Origin: Natronogracilivirga saccharolytica
GTDB taxonomy: Bacteria; Bacteroidota; Rhodothermia; Balneolales; Natronogracilivirgulaceae
Assembly (NCBI RefSeq): GCF_017921895.1
Contig: NZ_JAFIDN010000013.1
Span: forward strand, 27,216 to 91,215
Length of the DNA: 64,000 nucleotides
Direction of reading: 5' to 3'
The notes under the pieces were generated by a model. It was not told the DNA's origin. It saw only the letters and a program-made list of their open reading frames with translations, and made no database searches. The translations under genes and the position numbers were made by a program. Every line of letters starts with the position of its first letter. Positions within the stretch are counted from its first letter, which is position 1. This document shows, one piece after another, positions 1 to 9,284 of the stretch.

Positions 1-1
1 C

Positions 2-415
2 AGATTCCAGCTGTTTGTGACGCGTTATTCCGACTCCGAACTTGCTGATGAAGCCCGCGAATATATGGATGAGCTCCGTGACAAGCTTGCAAGGAAAAAG
101 TTCGAAGCGGGTGAAATGTACATGAGAGTGCGGCAATTTCAGTCGGCCGCTATATACTATGACCTTACAGTAGAACAGTTTCCGGAAAGCAAGTGGGCAG
201 AGAGGGCACTTGTCAATAAAATCCTTGCCAATGTGAAATTTGCTGAAAACAGTGTTCGTGAACGTCAGCAGGAGCGATTCCAGAGTGCTGTAGATTCGTA
301 CCAGCAGTATGTTCAGATTTTTCCGCGAGGTGAAAACCGGTCAAAGGCTGAAGAATATTATGACAGGGCGCTTGAAGGCCTGTCGGAATTCACAACGGTC
401 ACAGCTGAGCGATAA
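2..415 (+). CDS. bamD: BamD-like outer membrane assembly lipoprotein, C-terminal part
   Basis: This is the 3' part of a gene that begins upstream of the window. The reading frame is open to the first base, so the GTG at 17 is probably internal. The fragment is alpha-helical and TPR-like (AIYYDLTVEQFPESKWAERAL; then YVQIFPRGENRSKAEEYY), and the linker ELRDKLARKKFEAGEMY is typical of the BamD/ComL family. BamD is an outer-membrane lipoprotein on the periplasmic side that helps BamA insert beta-barrels. The lipobox lies outside the window. nadD follows 32 bases downstream on the same strand. Another TPR lipoprotein is possible, but the linker favours BamD. Confidence 0.8.
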   Translation, partial: RFQLFVTRYSDSELADEAREYMDELRDKLARKKFEAGEMYMRVRQFQSAAIYYDLTVEQFPESKWAERALVNKILANVKFAENSVRERQQERFQSAVDSYQQYVQIFPRGENRSKAEEYYDRALEGLSEFTTVTAER

Positions 416-447
416 GGGGTGCCGTTTGCTTAATTGGTAATGTTCGC

Positions 448-1032
448 ATGGCTACTGGATTGTTTTTCGGTACCTTTAACCCGTTTCACCGTGGCCATGA
501 GGCGATGGTATATTCGTTTTTGTCTTCAGGTACCATTTCAGAACTGTGGATTGTTCCCACTCCCTCTCCTCCGCACAAAGATCAGGCGGAAATTGCCCCT
601 TTCAGAGACCGGTGGAACATGGTAGAGCTGGCCGTGTCGGGTATCAAAGGAGTCAGGCTGTCAGATATAGAAAGGCACATATCCGCTCCGCACTATACAT
701 TGAAAACCATTGCTGCTCTGGCCGGAAGGTATCCGGATCACGGCTTTGTTCTCTGTATTGGCAGTGACACTCTGCAAACAATGCCTTCATGGTATAAATA
801 TAAAAAAATATCCGGGTACGTATCGCTGCTGGTGGCTGCCAGGCCCGGTATTCCGAAAGATCCGCCGGAAGCGTTAGACGAATTCACCATTCATTACTGC
901 AAACATGACATGGTGGATGTTTCATCAACTGAAATTAGAAATGAAATCGCTGAAGGCAATATACCGGGAAGCGGCATGATTTCTCCTGAAATAGCCGCCT
1001 ACATCAGAAACAACAATTTATACCGGAGCTGA
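448..1032 (+). CDS. nadD: Nicotinate-nucleotide adenylyltransferase
   Basis: The protein has 194 residues, the usual NadD length. It makes nicotinate adenine dinucleotide from nicotinate mononucleotide and ATP, a cytoplasmic step of NAD synthesis. The nucleotidyltransferase signature GTFNPFHRGH is at residues 8-17, and the second ATP-binding motif SSTEIR is at 159-164. The ATG at 448 puts the first motif at the normal distance from the N-terminus, so an overlapping ORF from 434 in another frame is discarded. It lies just downstream of bamD and ends five bases from the convergent tadA, leaving no room for a separate terminator. Confidence 0.95.
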   Translation: MATGLFFGTFNPFHRGHEAMVYSFLSSGTISELWIVPTPSPPHKDQAEIAPFRDRWNMVELAVSGIKGVRLSDIERHISAPHYTLKTIAALAGRYPDHGFVLCIGSDTLQTMPSWYKYKKISGYVSLLVAARPGIPKDPPEALDEFTIHYCKHDMVDVSSTEIRNEIAEGNIPGSGMISPEIAAYIRNNNLYRS

Positions 1033-1037
1033 ATGGT

Positions 1038-1532
1038 TTACTTTTTGCTTTTTTTATCGCGCCTATCACTGAAAAAAGCATGCAAAAGCGCTTCGCATTC
1101 CTGTTCCATTACACCCTGAACAAGTTTGACACGATGATTCAGATGATCGTTTGAGGCAATATTGAAAAGGCTACCGCAGGCGCCGGCCTGCGCATCCTGA
1201 GCACCGAATATAACATGTCCGATCTTGGACCAGACCAGGGCTCCGGCACACATGGCACACGGTTCCAGTGTCACATACATGCAGCATTCAGACAAATACT
1301 TTTCGTTAAAGTATTCAAATGCGGCACTGAGGGCGATCATTTCGGCGTGTGCTGTCGGGTCATTCAGCAGTTCTACCTGGTTGTGGCCCCTGGCAACTAT
1401 TCTGTTTTCGTGGACAATGACAGCACCTACAGGTATGTCGCCGGCATCAGCGGCTTTTTGCGCTTCATGAAAAGCCTGATTCATGAAATGCCAGTGTTTC
1501 TGGTCGTAAGGTGAAAAATTCGATGTAGTCAT
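1038..1532 (-). CDS. tadA: tRNA-specific adenosine deaminase
   Basis: A 164-residue zinc deaminase of the CMP/dCMP deaminase fold. His62 and catalytic Glu64 lie in AHAEM; zinc ligands Cys92 and Cys95 lie in PCAMC. TadA converts adenosine to inosine at the wobble position of tRNA-Arg(ACG) in the cytoplasm. Length and motif spacing fit TadA better than guanine or cytosine deaminase, although these families are close. A lysine-rich tail ends the protein. It is convergent with nadD and divergent from apt. Confidence 0.9.
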   Translation of the reverse strand: MTTSNFSPYDQKHWHFMNQAFHEAQKAADAGDIPVGAVIVHENRIVARGHNQVELLNDPTAHAEMIALSAAFEYFNEKYLSECCMYVTLEPCAMCAGALVWSKIGHVIFGAQDAQAGACGSLFNIASNDHLNHRVKLVQGVMEQECEALLHAFFSDRRDKKSKK

Positions 1533-1756
1533 CAGATATCTGATTTTTGTATCACTCTGTAAAAGGAAGTGATTTTCAGTAGCATCAGGATCGGAAACAT
1601 ACCGGAGTTTCTAAAAATAGTCCATTTAAAAACCTGAAACCGGAACCTGCAAAGTTAAAAGTTCCGGAAGATATTTGAATTAATGAAGAGAACGTTTTTA
1701 AATATTCCCAATATTCTTATAATGTTGCTTTTCTGTTTTCAAATGATGGATTATTT

Positions 1757-2299
1757 ATGACAAAATCTCGGTCAAAAGATATTGAAGTTCTTCGGGGTCA
1801 CATTCGTGACATACCCGATTTTCCACAAAAAGGAATAGTTTTCAAGGATATTACTCCGTTGCTAAAGGATCCTGAAACCCTGATACTGACGTCAAGGTTG
1901 TTATTGGACCCTTTCAAAGATGAGAAAGTTGATCTGGTAGCGGGAATTGAATCACGCGGATTCATTTTCGGTACCCGGCTTGCAACTGATTTGAATGCAG
2001 GCTTTGTACCCGTCCGAAAGCCTAACAAACTTCCGGCACAGAAAATCAGTGTCGAATATGATCTCGAGTATGGCACGGATCAACTTGAGATGCATCGTGA
2101 CGCGATTTCAGAAGGTGACAGGGTGATTATTCATGACGATCTTATGGCAACCGGGGGATCTGCAAAAGCCGCTGCAGAACTGATTAAAGAGCTGGGTGGC
2201 GTGGTTATCGGATACTCTTTTATACTGGAGCTTGGATTTTTAAACGGCAGGGCAAAACTGGAACGTGAAATTCCTGTGCATTCCCTGATTGAAATTTAA
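1757..2299 (+). CDS. apt: Adenine phosphoribosyltransferase
   Basis: A 180-residue type I phosphoribosyltransferase that joins adenine and PRPP to give AMP (purine salvage). The PRPP-binding loop VIIHDDLMATGGSA starts at about residue 123 with adjacent aspartates at 127-128. The N-terminal FPQKGIVFKDITPLL and the ESRGFIFG segment are typical of Apt. The ATG at 1757 gives the normal length. The 224 bases upstream are AT-rich and probably carry the promoter; I see no distinct operator. It appears to be a single-gene unit. Confidence 0.95.
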   Translation: MTKSRSKDIEVLRGHIRDIPDFPQKGIVFKDITPLLKDPETLILTSRLLLDPFKDEKVDLVAGIESRGFIFGTRLATDLNAGFVPVRKPNKLPAQKISVEYDLEYGTDQLEMHRDAISEGDRVIIHDDLMATGGSAKAAAELIKELGGVVIGYSFILELGFLNGRAKLEREIPVHSLIEI

Positions 2300-2510
2300 C
2301 GGTTTAGACGATTTTACATGAGATTCCACAAAAAATCAGAAGAATAACTAAAATATTGTAGGATAAGTTATTTTATTCGGTATATTTTTTTGATATTTTC
2401 ATGGTTAATGTTCCTGCTGAAAACAATTTAACACCAGTGGTTGGCAAAATTTTCAAGAACGAAGCTAAAGGAAACAAAACACGATCAACAATAATTTAAC
2501 GCAAAGAAAA

Positions 2511-2975
2511 ATGGTCTCAATGAAACATCTCAGATTTCTGGGGAAATTATCAGCAGCAACGTTGCTTGTTTTCACAGTTGCTTGCGGTCCCTCGCTAACA
2601 CTCACCGATGTCGACTATGCCCAGCCGATGGAATCAGTAGCCACTCCTGATCAGGATGGTATGGTAGAAGATGTAAGGCTGGGTATCAGATTCGATGTAA
2701 CCCCGATGAACGTCAAGGAGCATGGAGAAGGCGCTTCCCTGCCCGAAGAAGTGCGATTCATTCGTAGCAGAGACGGATTTTATTTCGTAACTGCTCCTGG
2801 TTATACCAGGGTCTATGTATTTGAACCAGATGGAAGGAATCTGGAGCTGTATGAAAGAATCCGTGTTTCGGAAGCAGGTCTGGCCAATCCGGCTTTCAAC
2901 CAGCGCTCTCCTGAAATTCAGTTGATCGATGGTGATCAGGAATACCGCCTGACCAAAGACGGCCTTGCAAACTAA
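2511..2975 (+). CDS. Predicted lipoprotein of unknown function
   Basis: A 154-residue protein with a lipoprotein signal: positive N-region, hydrophobic stretch, and a lipobox ending in VACG, so the mature Cys would be acylated. An in-frame ATG at 2520 (MKHLRF) is an equally good start. The mature part is short, acidic and probably beta-rich (GFYFVTAPGYTRVYVFEPDGRNLEL). I do not recognise the family. It lies 35 bases upstream of the coiled-coil membrane protein at 3011, probably in the same transcript, suggesting a shared envelope role (inference). Confidence 0.75.
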   Translation: MVSMKHLRFLGKLSAATLLVFTVACGPSLTLTDVDYAQPMESVATPDQDGMVEDVRLGIRFDVTPMNVKEHGEGASLPEEVRFIRSRDGFYFVTAPGYTRVYVFEPDGRNLELYERIRVSEAGLANPAFNQRSPEIQLIDGDQEYRLTKDGLAN

Positions 2976-3010
2976 ACCGAAATTTTAAGCTACGAACAAG
3001 TATAAAGACA

Positions 3011-4255
3011 ATGGAAAAGTTAAACATTAAAACAGTACTGGCAGCGCTGCTCGTACTTGCCGTGGGTTTCACCAGTCAGGTACAAGCCCAATTTCAGTCA
3101 GACTTCCGGATCAAACAAAATTTTGATCAGGATCACGCTGAAGTCATGGATGCGCTGAAAACAATTGAAACTGAGGAAGAAGCTCAGTCAGTCAATGAGA
3201 AACTTGATGAGATGGAAGACCGGTATCGCGATCATGTCGATCTGCTTGATCGTGTGCTCTATCCGGAGACTCTCGAGGCGCGAATGACCAATCTGAGAGA
3301 ATTGACGGAAGTAACCGAGGCACGCATCAAAAGAATTGGTGAAAAAGGTGATACCGTTGTCGTTCTTGAAGAACGTATCGAGGAACTGACCGGCGATGCT
3401 GAAAGATATCAGCAGCGTGCCGACTCTCTGAACGAGGAACTGGGAGCCATGCGGCGTTCCAGAGATGCCAATGCTGCTCAGGCCCGCAGACTTCGACAGG
3501 AGCTTGACAAGCGTGACGAGTTCATCATCAAGATGGTTGACTCAACATTTGTTGCATACGAAAATGTTGATCTTGAGTCACTCTCGCCTGATGAGCGGCG
3601 CGATCTTGCCCTTGAGATTGACGCTCAGAATGTATTCGGACATATCGAATCTGTTGTAGATAACAATATCGACTTCCTGAATACACATACGGAACTGAGT
3701 ACTCAGGATTTCCTCAAGCTCTACGGTGTTCAGGTTGAATTCGAGCGTATGTGGGAAAACATGGGACGTGACCTCGCTGATATTTATGTCTCTGAAACTA
3801 ATCGCCAGGAGCGTCTCGATGATATCGTCGGAAAAATGGATGAGTGGGAAATGCTCATTGACGATGCTGCATGGACGACATTGGCCGATGCTTTTGAACA
3901 GAATAACATTCAGCTGTCGCCCTTCAGCAACTCTCTCGAGTTCTACACTTCTCTCAACACCTACCTCGATGAAGCCATCGAAAGAGCAGAAGACTCCGGT
4001 GGAGAGGAAGAAGTTGAAAGATATGAGCGTTTTGCCAACTTCTGGTTTAACGATGTCAAACCCCGCTGGCAGGAGTACATGATCTCTGCCAATGTATTGA
4101 CATACGACAACTTCAATACTATTGATGAGAAGCTGACCGAGTGGAAACTCCATGCTCAGCCGACATCATACACAACGCTTATCTTCCTTGGCCTTGCGAT
4201 TATCATCATTCTGGTGCTTATCGGTCTTTACATCAAAGAAAAAGGCAAGAAGTAA
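3011..4255 (+). CDS. Exported, membrane-anchored coiled-coil protein
   Basis: A 414-residue protein with a cleavable-type signal ending QVQAQ near residue 27. Long, highly charged helices follow, with predicted coiled coil around residues 105-175 (LEERIEELTGDAERYQQRADSLNEEL region). A single transmembrane segment near the C-terminus (about 387-408, rich in Ile/Leu) is followed by KEKGKK. The topology is therefore a periplasmic coiled coil anchored by its C-terminus in the inner membrane. The family is not recognised. It follows the lipoprotein at 2511 and is closed by a strong terminator. Confidence 0.75.
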   Translation: MEKLNIKTVLAALLVLAVGFTSQVQAQFQSDFRIKQNFDQDHAEVMDALKTIETEEEAQSVNEKLDEMEDRYRDHVDLLDRVLYPETLEARMTNLRELTEVTEARIKRIGEKGDTVVVLEERIEELTGDAERYQQRADSLNEELGAMRRSRDANAAQARRLRQELDKRDEFIIKMVDSTFVAYENVDLESLSPDERRDLALEIDAQNVFGHIESVVDNNIDFLNTHTELSTQDFLKLYGVQVEFERMWENMGRDLADIYVSETNRQERLDDIVGKMDEWEMLIDDAAWTTLADAFEQNNIQLSPFSNSLEFYTSLNTYLDEAIERAEDSGGEEEVERYERFANFWFNDVKPRWQEYMISANVLTYDNFNTIDEKLTEWKLHAQPTSYTTLIFLGLAIIIILVLIGLYIKEKGKK

Positions 4256-4316
4256 TGTGAATTTGTGACATCTTTCCGGTTCATCTTCAATCCGGAAAAA
4301 ACTCACAGAATATCAG

Positions 4317-4352
4317 GCCGGTACCCTTCATTAGTAAGGGGCCGGCTTTTTT
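4317..4352 (+). terminator. Rho-independent terminator after the coiled-coil gene
   Basis: GCCGG and CCCTT pair with AAGGG and CCGGC around a short loop, with a small internal mismatch. Six T residues follow the stem. It lies 61 bases after the stop of the gene ending at 4255. A run of eight G residues comes shortly after. Confidence 0.85.
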
Positions 4353-4508
4353 ATTTGGGGGGGGCGAAAACGGGCCAAGACACTTTCAGGCGAACCGATT
4401 ATTATAAACTGCATCCTTTACAGTGCTTTTTGCAGATTTAAGACGGCAGGCTGACTGAAATGGACGGGGTGAGCAGAGAGAGAAGGGATAAATGTCCGTT
4501 CAGGGCAA

Positions 4509-6647
4509 TCAGGCCAGTGCACGATATTTTCGAAGGCCCCACTCCAGAGTCAGAAGCAGCAGCACAACGATAAACCAGAACGGGTGCCGGTAAAGGGCTA
4601 CAGATTGCGTGGTTGTCTCCTGACGCTGCTCGAAACCGATATCATTCTCAATAGCGTCATACAGTTCATCTGCCCGTTCATGTGGAAAGTATGAACCGCC
4701 GGAGGCACCGGCAATCATTTCAAGAAGCTCATCGTCTCTTACTGTATTCAGATACTCCCGGTTTATTCCACCGACGGTAAACTGTCCGGTTCTGCTGTCA
4801 ATTTCCCGGTCGCCGCGCTTTGCCAATCCGTGATATGAATAAACACCTTCGGGCAGATTACCGATTTCAAGCTGATATTGCCCATCTCCTTCATTATTCA
4901 TTACGTATCGAAGATCATCCACGTCATCATTTTCAATAGTCAGGTTGATCACACCGTCCGGCTCCGGTTCACCGGCTTCATTTCGCAGAAAACCATTAAT
5001 AATCACAGGCTCACCAACCTGAAATACCTGATCAGCAGGTCGCAGTTCAAGCAGTTGTTCGTCAGGAGATGCAGCTGTCCATTTTACTGTTTTGTTCAAC
5101 AAGTTTTCCCAAAATCGTCTTGATGATGCATCCGTACTCAATGCCCACCGGTAAAAATTAAAGCCGTTCAGCTGTGATATGTTTCTGTCTGCAAGAGACT
5201 GGACTGCGAGCAGAGGGGCGTCTGTTTCAGAACCCCGGTAATTACTTTTTAAAAGCGGAGTAGCATCACCGCGGGTGCTTACGTTGCTTATCGGACCCCT
5301 GACGGGTGCCATGCGCAAATCGTCCGGTATGTCAAAGTCAAGTACAGCGTGATCCTGACGGGCGGCAGATGTTCGCACCTGAACGTCATTCCATGAAAAG
5401 TCAGAGCTGAAACGAAGCGGCAGTCTGCCTTCGAAAAGAGATGAAAGAGAGAACACATCCTGCCCGGGGGATCCGATCAGGAAAAGTGCGTTGCTTTCAT
5501 AACGGTCAACTACATCACGGGCATGAGATGCATCAAGGTCGAAATGCGGAAAGCCGTGAAGAATAACCAGATCGAGTGTGTCCGGTTCATCAGGCAGCTC
5601 TCCTTCAATATAGCGGTCCTCTCCGGTCCATGTACGGTTTTCCAGAGAAATTTGCTTGTCTTCACGAAGAAATGACCTCATATTTCTGACATCCGGATGA
5701 ATGTCGTAGGCCAGGTGCAGAATACGGATGCGGTCATCACGTACATCTACAGAAAAGTATCGGGTATTATTTTCAGTCGTCCACTCGCCGTCTACTTCCG
5801 GCACATGGATCTGGAACTGCTGCAATCCTTCTTCATCCAGAGTCAGTTCAAAGGGGATATGCTGTACGGACCGTGTTTCAGATGAACGGATGGTGGTATC
5901 GCTCAGAATAGTATCGTCCTGGCGCAGCTGAACCTCGATATCCTCATCCGGGAACCCGTCATTGAGGATGGAGGCTTCAATGCGCATGCGGCTGTTCAGC
6001 GACGCCGAGGAATTGTGTGAGACGCGTTGCACCACAATGTCTTTTTGCCGTGTAGTATCACCTATTCCGACGGTATAGACGGGAACGGGCATACGCGAGG
6101 CTGTGGCGCCCGGATCTCTGCCCGAAGTGACGATTCCGTCAGTCACCAGGATGACTGCATCCTGTTCATCGAACAGATCGAGAAAATCAACCAGGGCCTG
6201 ATTGATATCCGTGCGGGTACCTTCAAGATCAAGGTCATCATGAGAATCCAGTTCAAACAAACCCGCATCAAAGCCAAATGTTTCAATTGAGACATGCTCA
6301 AAACGACCTTCCGCTTCTGGTGTGATTTGACTCAGTATTTCACGATAGTGATCTTCGCCGCCATAGTCGCCTTTTTCAATGGCAGCGCTATGACTGTTGT
6401 CGATCAGCTGAACGATCCGTACAGGTGAAGTGATCTGGTCCTTGAGCGAGATAACCGGATTAAGCAGTAAAAGTATCAGAATAAGAAAGGCGGCACTTCG
6501 GAGCGCAATCAACGTTCTGCGCATGGCAGTTGAGAGTGCATCCACCTTCCAGTAAGTCCAGACTGACAGGCTCACAGCAGCCAACAGAATGACTATGATC
6601 CAGAAAAGCGGGATCGTGTTTTGAAAACCGTCAAATTGGAAGTCCAT
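4509..6647 (-). CDS. VWA-type membrane protein with a MoxR partner
   Basis: A 712-residue protein with two N-terminal transmembrane segments (about residues 13-34 and 46-66), a large extracytoplasmic region, and one transmembrane segment at the C-terminus (about 686-706). After the second segment comes a von Willebrand A-like fold: IDNSHS fits the metal-site pattern DxSxS, and VTDG with VYTVGIGD completes the core. Later parts look like CARD- or Ig-like beta domains. It is 14 bases downstream of the MoxR ATPase gene, the usual arrangement of MoxR with Bat-type VWA proteins. It probably works with MoxR in envelope complex assembly or stress (inference). Bat family members are usually about half this size. 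Confidence 0.75.
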   Translation of the reverse strand: MDFQFDGFQNTIPLFWIIVILLAAVSLSVWTYWKVDALSTAMRRTLIALRSAAFLILILLLLNPVISLKDQITSPVRIVQLIDNSHSAAIEKGDYGGEDHYREILSQITPEAEGRFEHVSIETFGFDAGLFELDSHDDLDLEGTRTDINQALVDFLDLFDEQDAVILVTDGIVTSGRDPGATASRMPVPVYTVGIGDTTRQKDIVVQRVSHNSSASLNSRMRIEASILNDGFPDEDIEVQLRQDDTILSDTTIRSSETRSVQHIPFELTLDEEGLQQFQIHVPEVDGEWTTENNTRYFSVDVRDDRIRILHLAYDIHPDVRNMRSFLREDKQISLENRTWTGEDRYIEGELPDEPDTLDLVILHGFPHFDLDASHARDVVDRYESNALFLIGSPGQDVFSLSSLFEGRLPLRFSSDFSWNDVQVRTSAARQDHAVLDFDIPDDLRMAPVRGPISNVSTRGDATPLLKSNYRGSETDAPLLAVQSLADRNISQLNGFNFYRWALSTDASSRRFWENLLNKTVKWTAASPDEQLLELRPADQVFQVGEPVIINGFLRNEAGEPEPDGVINLTIENDDVDDLRYVMNNEGDGQYQLEIGNLPEGVYSYHGLAKRGDREIDSRTGQFTVGGINREYLNTVRDDELLEMIAGASGGSYFPHERADELYDAIENDIGFEQRQETTTQSVALYRHPFWFIVVLLLLTLEWGLRKYRALA

Positions 6648-6661
6648 CGGGACGAAATGAT

Positions 6662-7690
6662 TTAACCGGTATGTTCAAGCAGGCGCCTGATTATCGATAC
6701 TGTATTGTAGCCCTCTGCTTCAGCCGCATAATTGGTTACGATGCGGTGACGAAGGACCGGTATGGCCAGATGCTGTATGTCCTCTTCAGTCACGTTGTAG
6801 CGGCCGCTTGCAAGTGCCCTTGCCTTTCCGCCGATAATGAGATACTGCGAGGCACGTGGACCGGCACCCCAGCTCAGGTACTTATTGATGAAATCGGGTG
6901 CCTCATCTGTGTTATTCCGGGTTTGAGATACCAGTCGTACGGCGTACTCAAGGACGCTGTCAGGAACCGGGACTTCCCTTACCAGCTGCTGGTATTTGAT
7001 GATTTGATCAGCATCGAGCACGGGGTTGACTGTGACATCCCTGGGTGCGGTTGTCTGGCTGACGATATCGAGCTCTTCCTGAAATGCAGGATAATCAAGC
7101 CAGAGATTGAACATGAACCGGTCCAGCTGGGCTTCGGGCAGGGGATAGGTGCCTTCCTGCTCAATGGGGTTCTGTGTAGCAAGAACAAAAAATGGCTTTT
7201 CGAGATCGTGACGCGTTCCGCCGGCCGTCACATGGTATTCCTGCATTGATTCAAGCAATGCAGCCTGTGTTTTGGGCGGAGTCCGGTTGATTTCATCTGC
7301 CAGAATGATATTGGCAAAAAGCGGACCCGGAATGAAACGGAACATTTTTTTTCCGCTGGACGGATCTTCTTCAATTATTTCCGTGCCGGTGATATCACCG
7401 GGCATGAGGTCCGGTGTGAACTGAATACGGTTGAAAGACAAGCTCAGGCTTTGTGACAGTGTGCGAATCAACAGCGTTTTGGCCAGTCCCGGAACACCAA
7501 CGAGTATACAGTGACCGCGTGAAAACAGACTGATCAGCAGTTGATCGACGATGTCCTGCTGACCTACGACAATTTTTCCGATTTCTGTTCTGAGTTTTTT
7601 AAAATCATCAGTGAACTGCTCTGCAGCTTGCACCTTGTCAAAGCTTTTATCTTTCGTCATAATCTGTCTGGTCTGATTCTGATTCAGCAT
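6662..7690 (-). CDS. MoxR-family AAA+ ATPase
   Basis: A 342-residue cytoplasmic AAA+ ATPase. Walker A GVPGLAKT is at about residues 65-72 and Walker B with ADEIN at 131-135; ATQNPIEQEGTYPLPEAQLDRF is the MoxR sensor region. MoxR proteins act with VWA-domain partners as chaperone-like remodelers, and the next gene encodes such a partner. The first Met (7690) and an internal ATG at 7660 (MTKDKSF) are both possible starts; neither has a strong ribosome-binding site. It lies 35 bases downstream of the SurA-like gene, so the isomerases and the MoxR pair may be cotranscribed. Confidence 0.9.
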   Translation of the reverse strand: MLNQNQTRQIMTKDKSFDKVQAAEQFTDDFKKLRTEIGKIVVGQQDIVDQLLISLFSRGHCILVGVPGLAKTLLIRTLSQSLSLSFNRIQFTPDLMPGDITGTEIIEEDPSSGKKMFRFIPGPLFANIILADEINRTPPKTQAALLESMQEYHVTAGGTRHDLEKPFFVLATQNPIEQEGTYPLPEAQLDRFMFNLWLDYPAFQEELDIVSQTTAPRDVTVNPVLDADQIIKYQQLVREVPVPDSVLEYAVRLVSQTRNNTDEAPDFINKYLSWGAGPRASQYLIIGGKARALASGRYNVTEEDIQHLAIPVLRHRIVTNYAAEAEGYNTVSIIRRLLEHTG

Positions 7691-7725
7691 CCGCCGGGTT
7701 CAGTCCGATTGTTGCTCAGGAGGGC

Positions 7726-9216
7726 TTATTGCTGTTGCGGCGGAGGCTGTTGCTGCTGTTGTTGCGGCTGCTGTTGTTGCGGCTGCTGTTGTTGCGGCGG
7801 AGGCTGTTGCTGCTGCATATCCTCGGGATCACCGGCTGCATCAGGAGCAAGCTGATCAGGCATATCCATCGGATCATAATCCGGAACCGGCACGCGATAC
7901 TCGACATACATATCATCGCGAAGATCCTTAATCCACTTGCTCATTTCTCTCTGACTTTTTTCCTGAAGGGCAAAGTTGCGGATAAGCTGGTAATCCTGTT
8001 CAAGATTGGCGCGGTGTTCTTCAATCCGGTTGCTGAGTTTAACAATGCGGAAAGCCCGCTGCTCATCTTCTCCATAAGTATATGAACGGGGTTCGGAGAC
8101 ATCGCCGACATCTTCCAGCGTCAGCACCAGTCTGTAGAGAGACGGATCCAGTTCATTTACGGGAATATTTCTTTGCGCCGTCTGAGGGTCAATCAGTCGT
8201 CCTCCGGCCGGCGCCGTGCTCCGGTCATCTGAATGCCGGCGTGCCATCTCACTAAAGCTCTTGCCGTGGTGCATCACGCTGTCCCGGATGGCGGTGAGTT
8301 TTTCAATGGCATAGTCTTCGTCAAGTTCTTCTTCAGGAACGGAAATCAGGATATGGTGCGTGGAAATTTCATTTCCTTGTCGTTCGTTAAGCCGGATGAC
8401 GTGAAATCCCTGCGGCGTGTCAACTACTTCGGAAACTTCTCCGGGATCAAGCGCAGCCGCGGCGGCTGCATACTCCGGCAAAAGCTGCGTTGTTGCCACC
8501 ATTGGCAGTCTGCCGCCTTCCGAAGCGGTCGGGCCGTCACTGTATTCCCGCGCAAGGTCTTCCATGGAGGCATTGTGGTTAAGGATGGAATCCCGAAGCT
8601 GTTCTGCAAGATTACGGGCGTTGATTCTGGCATCTTCCTTCGGCGGCGGATTGACCGTGATCTGAGACAGCCCGACCGATTCCGGTATCATCGGAAGTGA
8701 ATCTTCCGGAATGGATTCGAAGAATTCCCTGACTTCCGGGCGCGTAATGTTGACCCGCTCCATTTTTTTCTGACGCACCCGGTTTACCTTCAGGTCCTGA
8801 CGGAACTGGTCTGCATACTCGGCCTTGATTTCTACGATAGGCTGGCCGAAAGCTTGTTCAAGCTCTCGTTCGCTGCCAACCTGTTCTACAAGCTGCTGTA
8901 TTCTCTGATCCAGAATGCGGTCTACTTCCGAATCACTGACAACAACCGAGTCGATTTTTGCCTTTTCAACCAGGACATAATTGTCGATCAGAGACTCAAG
9001 CACATAATACCACATCTCCTCTTCAAATTGCTCAGACTGGCTTTGCTGCATGAATTCAAACAGTCGTTGATTGACATCCGATTGCAGGATGACATGATCA
9101 TTGACTACAGCAACAATCTGATCGGCTACCTGTCGCTGCTGAGCTGTCACAGCGGTGGTAAAAAGAATTAACAGCAGCAGTGTTACGGAAATTCGCATGT
9201 ATTTAATAGTAAACAT
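7726..9216 (-). CDS. SurA-like periplasmic peptidyl-prolyl isomerase with Gln/Pro tail
   Basis: A 496-residue protein with an export signal (hydrophobic stretch ending TAVTAQQ) and a SurA-type N-terminus, VADQIVAVVNDHVILQSDV. Two parvulin-type domains follow (about residues 175-275 and 285-390, with GGRL and GFHVIRL signatures). SurA chaperones outer-membrane proteins in the periplasm. Unusually, the last 30 or so residues are almost only Gln and Pro, encoded by a repeated 15-base unit. The start could also be the internal ATG at 9198 (MRISV). It is the third isomerase gene in a row on this strand. Confidence 0.9.
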   Translation of the reverse strand: MFTIKYMRISVTLLLLILFTTAVTAQQRQVADQIVAVVNDHVILQSDVNQRLFEFMQQSQSEQFEEEMWYYVLESLIDNYVLVEKAKIDSVVVSDSEVDRILDQRIQQLVEQVGSERELEQAFGQPIVEIKAEYADQFRQDLKVNRVRQKKMERVNITRPEVREFFESIPEDSLPMIPESVGLSQITVNPPPKEDARINARNLAEQLRDSILNHNASMEDLAREYSDGPTASEGGRLPMVATTQLLPEYAAAAAALDPGEVSEVVDTPQGFHVIRLNERQGNEISTHHILISVPEEELDEDYAIEKLTAIRDSVMHHGKSFSEMARRHSDDRSTAPAGGRLIDPQTAQRNIPVNELDPSLYRLVLTLEDVGDVSEPRSYTYGEDEQRAFRIVKLSNRIEEHRANLEQDYQLIRNFALQEKSQREMSKWIKDLRDDMYVEYRVPVPDYDPMDMPDQLAPDAAGDPEDMQQQQPPPQQQQPQQQQPQQQQQQPPPQQQ

Positions 9217-9284
9217 ATATTCGTTTTCAGGCCTTATTTCTATTTAAAACTGATTCCGGCCGTATTTTCGTATCAAATTTTTCT

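Noticed and set aside
7541-7855. A plus-strand Cys/Gly-rich ORF
   Set aside because: It is the antisense reading of the Gln/Pro tail of the SurA-like gene.
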